Source: Wallemia ichthyophaga EXF-994
Lineage: Eukaryota > Basidiomycota > Wallemiomycetes > Wallemiales > Wallemiaceae
Assembly: GCF_000400465.1 (NCBI RefSeq)
Contig: NW_008806289.1
Span: forward strand, 1-64,000
Reading direction: 5' to 3'
DNA length: 64,000 bases
Shown here: positions 1 through 13,100 of the stretch, piece after piece
Numbering within the stretch: position 1 is the first letter of the stretch
Layout of the letters: each line of letters opens with the position of its first letter
The notes under the pieces: model-generated
Database searches by the model: none
Told to the model about the DNA's origin: nothing
What the model saw: only the letters and a program-made list of their open reading frames with translations
Position numbers and translations under genes: made by a program

Positions 1-168
1 GACAAGCCCAAACCTTAACATTGTACACGAAAATGCTGACAAAGGATGATAATTTCAATAGCATTTTGAATTGATATTATCGGCTTTGGGTTAAATTTTT
101 GGTATTTGTATCATCGAAGGGGTCGTGCTCCGGTATAAACAGCCTTTATCGAGGACCATCATCTCAGA

Positions 169-1517
169 ATGGAATCTTTTCAATTTAACGAAACGGACAC
201 TAATACATGGAACTCCAGCGTAATATCTAGCGACACTTCTGGAACAAATGAAAACTCAGACAACTTTCCAATTCCCTATTTCGAGCCTATTAAAAATTGG
301 GCATATCTTTGGGTACCTTTGGTTGATTTCGTCCATTTATGTGTGACCATGCCTTTCGTAGTAATCACAATCCTCCTCCAGGTACAGCATAATAGCACAG
401 ACAAGATGGGCAATTATAGACCGAGCCTTGAACAAGGAGAAAAGTTAAAGGAACATGAGGAGGAGGAAAAAGATGTAAATTGCAATTTTGCTTCTTTTCT
501 TTTATTTACGTACTACAGCACGTAATTAACTCAGTTTGCCAAGATAACGAAATAAACTCAAAGACAGAACTAAAATCTAGAAAACTAAGACCAAAGCACA
601 AAGATGAAGATCTCATCCGACGCTCCTCATACCTCGTCCGCCTCCAAATTGATGGTGGCTTATTTCAAATGTTTCGCAATGTGAGAAGGTCTCCTGAGGG
701 ACTTTCGGGTTTGTGGAAAGGTTTGTAGACCTGTGAAACGATAATCAAGCTAACATACTCAGGTACTTTTACATCGTGGCTATTGCAAGAATTAGGTGAA
801 TATGTCCAACCCCTCTTCAGTTCGGGATTATCAAGCATCTTCTTCAAATCCTTTCCTGTTGCGCCAATATCAAATATAATTACTGACGTTGCAGTCTCGC
901 CTCTTAGCTTAGTGCGTACGCGGATAATCGTCCAATCCACGTCAGTGACATCAGCTGGTGTGTCTCGACGCGCCTACAGCGGACCTGTTGATGCATTGTG
1001 CAAGATCTCGCACGACGAGGGTGGATGGCTGGCAATGTGGACACACCCCAATCTTCTCTTCCCCGCTGTATTAGAATCGGCATTACAGAACCTGCTCACT
1101 ATCTGCGGTTCACTCTTAGTGGATAGACTGCTGAGTATCACTATAGAAAGTAATCCTATAACGTATATGTCCTGTGTTATGCTATGGGATATACTCAGTA
1201 GTGCTTTAATTTTCCCTATCACAACTGTTAGACGACGTCTGCAAGTACAGGACAGAAGTTTGGATAAGGGGCATAATGCGAAACGCTTCGTTACTTGTGT
1301 TGAAACACCGTTACCGTCTGCAGGTATAGTAGAGTGCATCAATCAAATGGTGACTGAGGACTGCAGTAGCGAGAGTAGATGGTATCACATCAAAACACTT
1401 CTTAGAGGGCTGAGCATTCAATTTTATGCTATCATAACATTGCTTTTCTTTAATTGCATTGCAGGCGCCTTTATCGGACTATTTGCTCTTTTCGCAAAAA
1501 TCTTCAATTATATTTAA
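169..1517 (+). CDS. UGO1: Ugo1-like mitochondrial carrier-fold outer-membrane protein
   Basis: Three exons (169-474, 519-720, 763-1517) give 420 aa; introns 475-518 and 721-762 have GT..AG ends and restore one frame (..LWKG|TFTSWLL..). The C-terminal half carries degenerate mitochondrial-carrier signatures: a segment reading SPLSLVRTRIIVQSTS, then GPVDALCKISHDEGG, then FPITTVRRRLQVQ. Canonical PxD/ExxR motifs are incomplete. This pattern is typical of Ugo1, the modified carrier protein that works with Fzo1 and Mgm1 in mitochondrial outer-membrane fusion; that role comes from the family. The N-terminal about 100 residues are acidic and low in similarity. Transcribed convergently with TOF1 (57 bp between stops). 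Another carrier-like protein of the SLC25A46 type is the alternative reading. Confidence 0.72.
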
Positions 1518-1574
1518 AAAGCTATGGTCATTTATGAATATAATACAATGCGTGCATACAATGATGGAATGCTT

Positions 1575-4500
1575 CTATTCATCGTCAGAATCTATGACCC
1601 TTCTACGTTTCGACAAGCTTTTGGCCTGAGTACTGGTATCATCCTCATCCTCGTCTCCAGCAACGTCCATAACCGACTGGCTAAACAGCTCCTGCGATTG
1701 AAGATTATCGTCCACCGAATTTTGAATGACAGGTCCCTGGGACGGCTCTACCTGTTCAGCTTCTTTAGCCTTTCTTCTTTTGGCAACCAATGAAAGCGAA
1801 TCTTGAGGTACCTCTGCAGTTGCTGCAGCGTTCTTAGCATGCGCACGCAATGACTCCTCCTTCCTATAAAAATCTTGCAACGACTCCTCATCTACAATAT
1901 GTTAAATAACGTTGAGCAGCTCTAGCGCACCTACCTTCATCACTATCCTCAATAAACTTAGCTGAGAGATAAGATTGAGCTTGCTCTTGACGTACTGTGA
2001 CTTCACGCTGCTCCTCATCATCACGTCTCCTTCTGTGTGCGCGTGGGCGTTTCTTCTTGTGCTCTGACACATGAGCACCGTCAGGGAAGTCCGCGTCGGA
2101 TTTCTATAGAGAACGTTAGACGTGTTGATCAGGATTTTACCACTAACAGGTCTATTTTCATTGTCATCAGATAGACCAGTCTCCTTGACGTCTTCAGCTT
2201 CGATAGCGGCATTTTTCCTGCTATGAGACCGCATCGGGAATAGTGCCTCAACAAAGATCATAGGATTCTCAGCAGCTGATTTAAAAAACTTTCTGAGAAT
2301 AAACTCAATCAGCTTCATTAAATCTTTGTAGGGCCCTGAATGATAGTTCACAGCCGACTTGACGACTTGGTCTTGAACATTTCTAAAGATGTTAAGTGTA
2401 GACACCTTTTTTAGCCTTTTAGCGAAATCTATAAGCTAATGTCTGACTCACTTTGTAAAATAACTCTTCCCCTTGTGCTCTTACTGCCTGTCTATAAAGA
2501 AGGTTGACAACGTGCTTGAGCTGACTTGTACTGTGGAACTCCAAGTGGCGCTCAAGGTAAGTAAGGCATGTTTTAACGATATTCTCCGAGGCGAATCTGC
2601 GTTCGTATGACGAGAAGACAAATTTATGCTCAGCTGCTGAAAGTGTTTCACGGTTAGCCTCAGCATCGTCTTCAGCAGTTGTTTGCATCGTTGGCTCATT
2701 GACTGGAGTGCTTAATTAGCTGTGCCCTTTTTGAGACGACAACTTACTATCGCCATTGCGACGCTTTGATGACTTGCGCTTTCGCACAAACATGTAAGCT
2801 TTACTTTTACTAAAATTCTCCAACATGCGCAAAAATACGTAAGCCAAATGAACGATTGACTCAAGGAATCTAGACTTGTCAGACAGTTTCACCATGAAAA
2901 GTAGACTCACTGAACGCTCTGGTCCTTATACCTTCCCATCAGCATGACTATCACATCCATCACGTCTCCGCTGTAGTACAGCTTGTCTTGGAGAACCTCT
3001 GCCACTTCGACCACCGCAGGCGCTTGAGTGCAACTGATCATCTCGTCAACAAGTGAAAGCTTTAATTGAAATTAGAGAAGCTCATCACGAAGACTATTTC
3101 TTACGATTTGAATGAGACAGTTGATGGCGCAATGAAGTTCCTTCCACGATGGCGGCTAGATTGTATTAACAAGGTAGTTAAAGGAAACACCACACACCTT
3201 GTCATCTATAGTAATTGCCATACGAGCAGATACGTACCCAACGGTAGTTGGATCGATCATACATCCAACGTAACCAAAGGTATTTTCGGCCTCTACCGCA
3301 GGCAACTTGCTAGCATCCGTTGAGCGCCACTTGGTGTTGAAATACTCAAGGAAAAAGGCAGACAAAGAGAACCACCTAGCCTTATCGGTCTCCCTGACCT
3401 TAGGTCTTTCCATTCGAAAGTCTTTAAGGAGTGTAGTGAAGAAGGCTGGTTCGAGTTAGATAAAGTAATCGAAATTCTTTTATCCTTACTATCGTAAGAC
3501 GTTTTCAAGAAAAGCTCGGCTAGCTCCTTGAGATGCTTTCGTGCGCTGGCATTGAGGAGGGTTTCGCCAGAATTGTCCTGCAGCGGCGTTTAATGGGAAA
3601 CAAAAAGAAACCGTCTAACTGACTTGATCTTTGGATCTTTTAAAAACCTTCTTCTTTCCAATATCCATACTTTGTTCACCACCAGATGGGGTGATGGCGG
3701 ATTGTCTTGACTGTACGAAGCGATTGTCACCAGATAAAACACTGACAGTGGTGCCAAATCGACTATGTCTTGAAGTGTTGCTTCGATTATTGAGCCTCTT
3801 TTGCTTGTTTTCAATATCGAGCAGATTAGAGAGACCAGCGGAGGAAGCCTGGAAAGAAATTAGATTTGTTTGCTTAGTAGCACATACCCCACCTTTACTG
3901 GATCGAGCGTGAGCTCGTCTGCTCTTATACCTCTGAAGAGAAAGTGAAAAATCTCAAGAACAACAACATTGTACGCGATAAGCTCACGCTGATCTGAAGA
4001 TGACGCAAGCGTATTAAAAAGAGAGAGAATCTCGAAGGAGTGCATTTGATCGATGAGCTCCGATTGAACGCCTGGATGAGCATCAGTGTCTTTAATTGCG
4101 AGAATGTTGCGGAATGTGTGCAAAATGAGAGCGACGACCTGATCATCACGCTCAGTGCGCTCACTAGGATTTTGTTAGAAAACGTATAGACCAAAAGAAA
4201 TCAACCTTACAGTCTTGATTTTGCTAAGCGCGGAAGGAGTAGCTCGAGGAGGTGCTGTACTGTCTTGGACTTGACAATAGCCAGCTTATACGCTTGTTGA
4301 GCCTGTATAAAAGACGTGTATTCAAAGTTGATAACTTTGTGTTCCTCTTCGCGATCGACAAGCTCCTTGAATTCCTCTTCGATTGAGATTGGCCATGTCA
4401 AACACGAAATGAGGTCTGTTGCAGCGAGGGCGATACGATCACCGGAGTTGCCTCTGCTAACAGAGAGTGCTAGAATCTTAAGGAGGTCGTTGGTGAATAC

Positions 4501-4790
4501 GCCTGATTCGTGTAGAATTCTGGCGACTGTACGATTTGGATCGTCGTCGTCTTTGCGCCAGAACTTCTTCAAATCCTTCAAACAGCCTGATGAGAGGGTA
4601 AGGGTGAATACGCTGCCCAGCCTAATCGCCCACCCAAGCATTCATCACCCAGTTTGTACTCTTGGGATATGGAGCCATCTTGGAGTTTGATAGCCTCGAC
4701 GCCGCCAACTGCAGATATTCTCGATATAATAGGATCTCTGTAGAGCTCCCTGAGATCAATTTCACCTGCCTCGCTTTCTGAATCTGACAT
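1575..4790 (-). CDS. TOF1: Tof1/Swi1 (Timeless) replication fork protection protein
   Basis: A multi-exon gene on the minus strand, starting at 4790 and ending at 1575. The first exon (4790-4634) encodes an acidic start followed by ISRISAVGGVEAIKLQDGS, and joins across intron 4633-4587 to CLKDLKKFWRKDDDDPNRTV; this is the hallmark N-terminus of Timeless/Tof1. Further exons carry RTERDDQVVALILHTFRNIL, a stretch ending EYFNTKWRSTD, and a basic, acidic-tailed C-terminus ending in SDDE. At least eight introns of about 45-50 nt are needed. I did not resolve every junction between 1888 and 3200, so exact length (roughly 900-1000 aa) is uncertain. Tof1 with Csm3 travels with the replisome, pauses forks and activates the S-phase checkpoint (family knowledge). 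Confidence 0.87.
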
Positions 4791-4839
4791 TTCGACGTGA
4801 TGGCGCGTATCGACGCGTGCATTTCAATGACGAACTTCG

Positions 4840-5637
4840 ATGAGCACTGGAATTGATTTTAAAGATCCCTTGGGAGTTTTGCCGTTTGAGCTTTGGGAGG
4901 TGATTGTTGTCTATTCAAGCTCGGTAGATTACGCGTCGGCTCAGAAACTATCGCTGCTTAGCAGGAATTGGAGGCTGATGCTGCTCGAAATGCATCAGCC
5001 CTGGGATAGTGTCGTAGTCAACAGAATACACAAGCCTAGCTCACCCTCTCAATCATTTCTCGATTGGCTCACTTTGATACATTCTAGGGCCAAGACTGGC
5101 ATCAAACGCGTTGAATGGATTACAAACGACTCCGAAGAGAGCATGACAGGATATTTAGATGTCATACATGGTGGAAGTGGCTCATTGTACTCCATCTCAC
5201 TCAAAGGTTACGACAGTGCGATGAAGAGTCGCGGCTTCAAGTTCAGACCACCACCAACTACAAGCCTTGATGTGTTTGTTGAAACACCCAGCAAATCGGA
5301 CTACTTTGACCCGGATGAGGTTATTTTACGCCACACAACAGGTCTTCAAAATTTGCATCTTGTCAACACATTCCCAAATTTACTGCCAATATCTTGCAGT
5401 CTCAAAACCCTTTCTATGCACTTTACAAAGACATTTTTGGATATCGGAGCAGTGCAAAACTTTATTGCAGACCATAAAGAGCTTGAATATCTTAGTATCA
5501 AAAACCTCAAGCAAGACATTCCTGCGAATAGGCTTATATCTCTACCAAGACTGAAGTATCTAGAGCTTATCAATGCAGGAACACTCAAGGATGCTATCAT
5601 TGCAACAGAAACACAAGTAGTCAAAATAGAAGACTAA
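4840..5637 (+). CDS. F-box-like/leucine-rich repeat protein
   Basis: Intronless 265-aa ORF with an ATG at 4840. Residues about 10-55 read as an F-box: LGVLPFELWEVIVVYSS, then an LSLLSRNWRLM helix, then PWDSVVV. The remainder has irregular leucine-rich spacing (for example LQNLHLVNTFPNLLPISCSL and LEYLSIKNL). Family knowledge suggests an SCF ubiquitin-ligase substrate adaptor; the substrate is unknown. It starts 49 bp from the divergent TOF1 start codon and ends 52 bp before the HUT1 stop. Confidence 0.6.
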   Translation: MSTGIDFKDPLGVLPFELWEVIVVYSSSVDYASAQKLSLLSRNWRLMLLEMHQPWDSVVVNRIHKPSSPSQSFLDWLTLIHSRAKTGIKRVEWITNDSEESMTGYLDVIHGGSGSLYSISLKGYDSAMKSRGFKFRPPPTTSLDVFVETPSKSDYFDPDEVILRHTTGLQNLHLVNTFPNLLPISCSLKTLSMHFTKTFLDIGAVQNFIADHKELEYLSIKNLKQDIPANRLISLPRLKYLELINAGTLKDAIIATETQVVKIED

Positions 5638-5689
5638 TCGAATACCCACCACTCAATATACCTCAGATATATGCATTAATAAATTACAA

Positions 5690-6883
5690 TTAAAGTGATT
5701 TCACCTCGGCTCTCTTCTTTTCTTCAATGACCTTCTTGTCTAGTACTTCTTTACGCTTCACGCCTGCTTCGACAGATATACCGGCAAAGACAGTAGCTGC
5801 GCCTGCCCATTGACCTGGTGCAAGCTCGTGTCCATAAATAAAAACACTCAAAAGCATCGTAAACAGCTTTCTTGTGAGAGTGATGGTGACTAATGCTAAT
5901 GATCCAAAGTGCTGCAGTGTCTCGAATATAAAGAGCTGTCCGAGAGCACCGCATCCGGCGTATAATGCAATGTCGGTGAGTACTTCCGGGTGACTTTTAA
6001 CAAATTCAATAGCCGAGTAGATTTCTGGTGCAGTGATCTCTGATTTTCCGAGGAGGGGTATAGCGGGTATACCAACTATCATAGCAGTTGAAGTAACAGT
6101 GCTGGAAGCGAGATTCATCCAGAACATCATTTGAGTTCCATTGATGGAGTGATGGTGGAATATAGCGTCTTGACTGCTATTGACCAGCCCATCAATGATG
6201 AGATTTGCGAGTAAGAGGGTTAGACCAAACGAGCTGTCTGTTTGTGAGGAAGCTTTGCTCGACCTTTTAAGAAGGGTAAACATGCTAATACCGGTGGTGA
6301 CAAGCAACACCACCGCGTATTTGTAAGGAGCGAATTTTTTCCTGTAAATCAACACATTCATCAGCATGACCTGGGTGAGTTAGTGGGGGTGATATACACG
6401 TCCTCGAACGCACAGGAACCAGTTTACAGGATTTAGCGAGCACCATTGTTGGATAGCTGATGTGCTTGAGGGAACTGAAACCGAGAACTTGGGCAACAGC
6501 CTGGAGAACCGCAACACGGGCGATACCAGTAAGTAGATTACCAGTATTGCTTCCTGAGAGCGCCAAAAGGTCTTTCAAAGGCTGTTGAGAGGGTTTACGC
6601 AGATTGAGGTATAAGAATGCAGCGACAGCAGAAGCGAGGGACTGAGCTGTATTAAGGAAAAGAGAGGATCTGAAGAATACATTTCCGCCGGTGCTCGAAG
6701 TGTATTCTGTTGTTGTAACTGCTCGCTATTAGACACGCAACGCTGCCAGCACAATACTCACGCTTCTCCTGCACCAGAGCCCAGAGGAGGAAGCAGGCGT
6801 ATACACCGGATACGCAGATTCTAATAAAGTGAGAATTTTGTAATTATTTTGCCAACTACCCACGCTAATCGAACGAGCGTCAT
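5690..6883 (-). CDS. HUT1: UDP-galactose transporter homologue (SLC35B1 family)
   Basis: Four exons (6883-6864, 6820-6762, 6718-6414, 6370-5690) give 354 aa. The 20-nt first exon MTLVRLA joins through a GTGGGT donor to ICVSGVYACFLLWAL, the first membrane helix; the next junction gives QEKLTTTEY, as expected for Hut1. About ten hydrophobic segments follow, including SYPTMVLAKSCKLVPVMLMN and FETLQHFGSLALVTITLTRK, both diagnostic of the SLC35B family. The lysine-rich tail (EEKKRAEVKSL) suggests ER residence. The family moves nucleotides or UDP-sugars across the ER membrane. Divergent from EFL1, with 56 bp between start codons. Confidence 0.88.
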
Positions 6884-6939
6884 GGATGTTCACCAACAAG
6901 ACCTTCGACTGACATCATATTCCTCTTTCCACAACGCCC

Positions 6940-9900
6940 ATGAGCAAATCGTTCGGAGATAAGGACAGCACCAGGAACGTGCGTAATCTGTGCATCGCCG
7001 GCCACGTCGATCATGGAAAGGTACTTGATTTTATGCCGTTTATGGCCATCTCTTATCAATCTACAGACAGCGTACGCAGATAGCCTGCTTGCAGCGAACA
7101 ACATCATTTCCTCCAGAATGGCTGGCAAGCTGCGGTTTCTCGATAGCAGAGAAGACGAGCAGCAGCGCGGTATCACTATGGAATCATCTGCAGTCAGCTT
7201 GGGTTTTAAGCTCCTCCGCCAAGGTGAAGACGGTCACGCAAAGGCTGAAGATTACATGATCAACATGATCGACACTCCCGGTCACGTCGATTTCTCTTCC
7301 GAGGTTTCCACAGCCGCGAGATTGTGCGACGGTGTTCTCATCATGGTCGATGTCGTCGAGGGCGTCTGCACCCAGACAATCTCCGTCTTGCAGCAGGCGT
7401 ATGCAGATAAATTACGCCCTATTCTCGTCATCAACAAAATGGATCGTATCATCACTGAGCTCAAGCTGGCGCCTTCCGAGGCTTATCACCACCTCGTTCA
7501 ACTCATCGAAGGCGTAAATGCCGTCATTGGCTCTTTCTTTGCTTCCGATAAGCTCGCTGATGACTACAGGTGGCGCGAAATGTCTGACCAGCAAAGAGAC
7601 GCGTTCGAGGAGCGCGACGATGAAGACCTCTACTTCTCTCCAGAGAAAGGTAATGTGCTCTTTGCCTCGGCAGCTGATGGTTGGGCTTTCAGGGTCTCAA
7701 AATTTGCGCAAATTTATGCTAGCAAATTAGGTTGCAACGAGGACGTCCTCAAGAAGTGCCTCTGGGGCGATTTCTACTTTGATCCAAAAACTAAGCGTAT
7801 TATTGGCAAAAAGTCAGCTGGTACACGCCCATTAAAGCCACTGTTTGTCCAGTTTGTTTTGGATAACATTTGGGCTGCTTACGACGCCATCCACCTGAAT
7901 CACGACATGGATAAGGTTAACAAAATAGTCAATGCCTTGAGCATACGTGTTCATCCACGTGAGCTCAAGACGAGAGATACAAAGACATTACTGTTTGCTG
8001 TTTTCACTGCTTGGTTACCACTTGCATCTGCCACCTTCTCCGCGGTTGTAGATGTTATTGCACCTCCTTCACAAGCTCAGTCGCTGCGTCTTCCCAAGAT
8101 GCTTCGCCCACTTGAACCTCGCCCTTCACCAGTGCCTCAAAATGATGTTGAAAAGTCAATCTTTACAAGTGCTTCTGAGAATGCCCCTGTAATCTCCTAC
8201 GTCAGTAAAATGTTTGCTATCCCAGCTAGCGATCTTCCTGAAAACAGACGCAGAGGTCTTACTGCTGAAGAGATGCGTGAACGCGGTAGAGAGTCTAGAG
8301 AGAAGGCTGCAGCTGTTACAGCTGCTTTGGGTGCAACGGGTATGGCAGGTGCTGAAGAAGTTTCACTCGACGAAGCTGCCCAGCGTCAGGAAGAAAAAGC
8401 AGCACAGGATGCTGAAAGACAGGTAGAAGAAGAAGAAGTTATTGAAGAGGCTATGATAGGCTTTGCTCGTATTTATAGTGGAACAATGCGAGTCAGCAAC
8501 ACCCTCACCTGTCTTCTACCCAAGTACAACCCAGATTTACCTCCATCAGACCCTCACAACACAAAAAACAAGCAAGAAGTTCAAATAAAGAGCCTTTACA
8601 TGATGATGGGTAGGGATCTTGTTCCAGTTTCAGAAGTTCCTGCAGGAAACGTATTTGCGATTGGTGGATTGGATGGCGTTGTCTTGCGTAATGCCACATT
8701 AATCTCCCCTGACAACGAAGACTGCTTTATTAACCTTGCAAGTGTCGTAAATCAAAATGCTCCGATTGTCAGAGTAGCGCTCGAACCAGCATCTGCTTCA
8801 GATATGGGTAAGCTTGTTAACGGAATGAAGCTCCTCAATCAATCCGACCCATGTGTTGAGGTATTGCAACAGGAGACTGGTGAGCATGTTATTTTAACCG
8901 CCGGCGAATTGCACTTGGAGCGATGCTTGAAAGATCTTCGCGAGAGGTTTGCAAAATGTGAGATAACATCTTCAAAACCAATTGTACCATTCAGGGAGAC
9001 AGCTGTGAAGGGTCAAGAGATGCCACCTCCAAAAACAAAAGATGCAGCTAGAGGTACAATCCATGGCACTTCACAAAACAACGCCGTTTCATTTACATTG
9101 CGATCAGCACCACTGCCAAAGACTATAACAGGTTTTCTCGCCGCTAATCAAATATCAATCCAAAAGATGTTGGGAGTGTCTCTCGACAGGAAACAAGACG
9201 ACGATGAGATTGCAATTGAAGATAACACATCAAGTCTTGAAGCTCAAGATGCGTACAAACCGGCTAGTGTTTTGTGGGAGGAACTTGAGAAGCTATTTGG
9301 TGACTGTGGATACGATTGGAAGAATGTAGTTAGCAACATCGTTGCGTTCGGACCAAAGCGTGTCGGTGCCAATATTCTCGTCGACAGGTGTACAAACAGA
9401 AGTCTTCGAAACAAGACGCAAGTAAATGACAGGTGGCAGAAGATGATTGATGAGGGTCTTGAGAATGGTTTTCAAATTGCAACCAACCAAGGACCTTTAT
9501 GCGCTGAGCCTATGTTTGGAATGGCCTACTTTATAGAGAAAGTCAGCATAGATGACAGAGAGGCACTAGAAGGTAAGTTTAATCTCATTGTACAACCTCG
9601 CTAATAAAAGAAACAGCCAACACATCGCAGATAACAGGATCACTCCTTTCAGCGTCAAGAGACGCAGTCCGCAACAGCATGCTTGACTGGTCACCTAGAC
9701 TCATGCTAGCTGAGTACTCGTGTGACATCCAAGCGTCGACAGAAGTACTAGGAAAAGTGTATGGAGTTGTTTCGAGAAGGCGAGGAAGGATAGTAGCAGA
9801 AGAGATGAAGGAGGGCACTACTTTCTTCACTGTGAAATCACTAATGCCAGTCGTTGAGTCGTTCGGTTTCGCTGATGAGATAAGGAAGCGTACATCAGGT

Positions 9901-10119
9901 GCTGCATCCCCGCAGCTAATTTTTGCTGGGTTTGAGGTGTTTGACATAGACCCATTTTGGGTGCCTTCTACGGAGGAAGAGTTGGAGGATCTGGGTACAC
10001 TCGCTGAACGTGAAAATGTTGCAAAGAAGTATGTCGATGGAGTGCGTGAACGCAAGGGAATGTTTGTTGAGCGCAAGATTGTCGCTGAGGCTGAGAAGCA
10101 GCGTACATTGAAAAAATAA
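6940..10119 (+). CDS. RIA1: EF2-like GTPase of late 60S maturation (EFL1/Ria1)
   Basis: Three exons (6940-7020, 7067-9572, 9617-10119) give 1029 aa. Exon 1 ends inside the P-loop GHVDHGK and the intron separates it from the following Thr. G motifs follow: RGITMESSAVSL (switch I), DTPGHVDFSSEV (G3) and INKMDR (G4). There is a long charged insert around the SREKAAAVTAALGATG and EERQVEEEEVIEE region, as in Efl1 and unlike EF-2. C-terminal domains include GELHLERCLKDLRERFAKCE and a domain V starting near PRLMLAEYSCDIQAS. EF-2's diphthamide region is replaced. With Sdo1/SBDS, Efl1 evicts Tif6 from pre-60S particles (family knowledge). The residues after GKT (AYADSLL) differ from the usual TLxDSLL. 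Confidence 0.93.
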
Positions 10120-10180
10120 AGTAATTTAAGTAAATGCATTTATAGAGACTTTCGTCACATGTGTTATCCTAACAGTCAAG

Positions 10181-13100
10181 ATGGCCTTCGAAGACGCGCC
10201 AAGCGTAAACGCAGATATTTTCGAGAATCAATACCTGGATGAAGAGGATAGCGAGGAATCAACCAGCGAATCAGAAAGCGACGTCGATGGCGATCCTGGC
10301 TTGAGAATAGAATCAGATTCATCAGGATCAGAGTACAATCAAGAAGGCGCCGAAAATAGTGAAAGCGAAGAGGAAGAAAACACATCAAAGCAACCTTCAT
10401 CAATAAATGTCGCTGACGCCGCTGATGAGCCAGAAGGAGAGGATTTCGAGTGCGTCACTTTCTAAGAGCGGTAATCGCATTTAACACGACACAGTAAGCT
10501 CGTAAATGCTCTTAAATATACCGAGAATGTTTCCACTGGTAGCTCTGCAACTCAACAGTGGGAAAAGTCTATCGAGGAAGAGATGATGGACTTTTCAGAT
10601 ATCCGCGATGAGCTTAGAGGCGCGTCTGGTGTTGGAAGGCGCAGAAAAAAACTTAGAGACCGCAGTCAAGTTCTACCACCTGAAATTCGCGATCTGATCG
10701 GTCAGGCTAACATGCATTATGTCTTGGAAGAGTTCCCAGACGCTTTAAAGAAAATCGAACAAGTCCTTGTGGAGTGCCCGGAAGCCAAATCAGCCTGGGT
10801 TCTAGCTGCATCTATCAAATCAGATATGAAAGATGACGACAGCGCGCTACGTTTGAGGGTCATCGCTGCGTTGATTCCACCATGCGATGGTGAGGTCTGG
10901 AAGGAGCTGGCAGCAGATTCTAGAGCACAAGGTGCAATTCAACAAGCTGTTTACTGCCTAACACAGGCTGTAAGGCACAATAAATATGACTTTGACGCAA
11001 TTTGGGATAGATCTGTTCTCTACAGGCAGCTTGGAATTTATCACCAAGCAAGCAATGGCTTTAAGAATATTCTCAAATTCTTCACCTTTGATCCAAATGT
11101 TCTGATGGAATTGGCTCCGATGTTGTTGGAACTTGGTAATTACAAGGAGACTAATAAGTTGCTATCCGGAGCTTGGAAATATTATCAAGATAACTTCCCC
11201 GACCCTGAGCCAGGAGAGACAGGCTTGAATATCAATCACTTCAAGTACTTAGTATCCGCCAAGCTCATGTTGAAAGAATACGACGAGGCTATCGACGTTA
11301 TCAAGCACTCGACAAGGTGGCTTCAAGGTCGCTCGCAAGATAGCTTCTGGGATCTTCTTTCCGATGACAGGGAGTACGATGAGCAGAGGTTTGAACGCAC
11401 TGGTGATCATCGTATTGAATTTGGAATGGGCGTTTTCGAGCTCGACAGCGATATGCGTGTTTCTCTCGGTCAAGCTAGATTAGAGAAAGGACAAAAAGAA
11501 GAAGCAAAGGTGGGAAATATTAGCATTTGTGGGAGTAATCTGAAGTCATACTCTAGCATCATTTTGATTATATACTCAAACTTGATTTGGAGTCCAATGT
11601 TGCACTATACGGTGAAATTGGGAATTCATACATTAAGCACGAAATGTATGCAGATGCACTGGAGATTTTTAAGATAATGGAAGATAATGAGAGTGTAGGA
11701 AGCACGTATATTCGAATGCACTCTTATACTGACATTCCTCGTAGACATGTAGTGCACCTGTATACAGAAATTTGGCAATATGTCATAAAGCACTGGACAA
11801 TCTTGACTTGGCTGAGCAGATCTTTGAACATGGTAAGCATAGCAAGCACGGATTATTAAGAGTATATCCATCTAATCCACTCTCCAGTCTGTACACTCGA
11901 ACCAGATAATATGGATGTCACGATGCAGCTTGCAGAAACTTATGAAGCATTGGGGAAGAGAGAAAAGGCTCTAGCAACCATTTCGAAAGTTTTATACAGA
12001 AGCAAAGAGAAGTCCAAGTCAAGCACCTCTCGAAGAAGTCAAGCTGCTGAAGAAATGGGTACACCAAACAACAAAGCATCCCTTTTGATGGAAAATTATT
12101 TTAAACGGACGCCAACGTTAAAGAAGCTTGACGGAGAAGACCGTAGGACGATGAAAGAGATGGCAGTGAGAGTAGAGGAAGAGCGTGAGAAGGAGATGAG
12201 AAATAATTGGGACAAAATGGATGAGCTCAACGAAAAGTTTGACCTACACAATCGCGATATTGTTGAGAGTTGGCTTGATGCAGCCAGAGAGGTTTTGGAT
12301 GCGTACAGACAGACTATGCAGCTATTCCCTAAGAACAAGTCACAAAAATTCAGAGGTGTGATTGCTCCAGAGAAGATATCAGGAAGTGGTCGTAAACCAA
12401 AGGAGGTGAATGCTCAAAGACAGCTTGATGAGCATGCACGAGCGTTTGCGACAAGACTAGAGAGGGCGCTTGTAGATCAACAACACGTCCCAACTGTTCA
12501 GGAAAATGACGTTCAGCATTTCCGTCATATACACTTTGACGATTGGGTAAATCTAACGCTCAAGTTTGCTTTGATTAGCACGAAATACTCCAACTACAAA
12601 GAGGCGAGTGAGGTACTCAAGCATATGAGTGCATCAAATGCGCTTCAAGTGGCTGAACGCCAAAACGCGCTCAAGTTTTGCAGGTTGGCTTGTGCGTCGA
12701 TGGCTAATGATGTGGAGACGGTAATAGACGTGTCAAGACAAATAATTTTCGATGAGCAGTTTACAATGGAGGGTCTCAGAATACTGAGTTGCTATCTCGG
12801 CAGAAATGCTCATGGTTTGAATGGATTTACCGATGTGAATTTACAGAAGTTCTTACTCAGAGAGGTGAAAATGTATGATGTTATGGCAACGGGTACAGGC
12901 TTCAAAATTAGCAACAAGAAACACAGGCTAGCCAATGCAACTGAACCTGGTGACGTTGATGCTGAGGCGAATGAAGCTCGTCAGCGCCGCCAAGAGTGGG
13001 ATTTACCGTTACCAACAGAACAGAATCCTTACTATTTAGCATTCTATGGACAGGTTATGTTAGCTGCAAAGTCGGCGCAGACAAGTATTTACTATCTTCT

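Noticed and set aside
1-168. Left edge before UGO1
   Set aside because: Only a likely promoter; no ORF or RNA feature visible.
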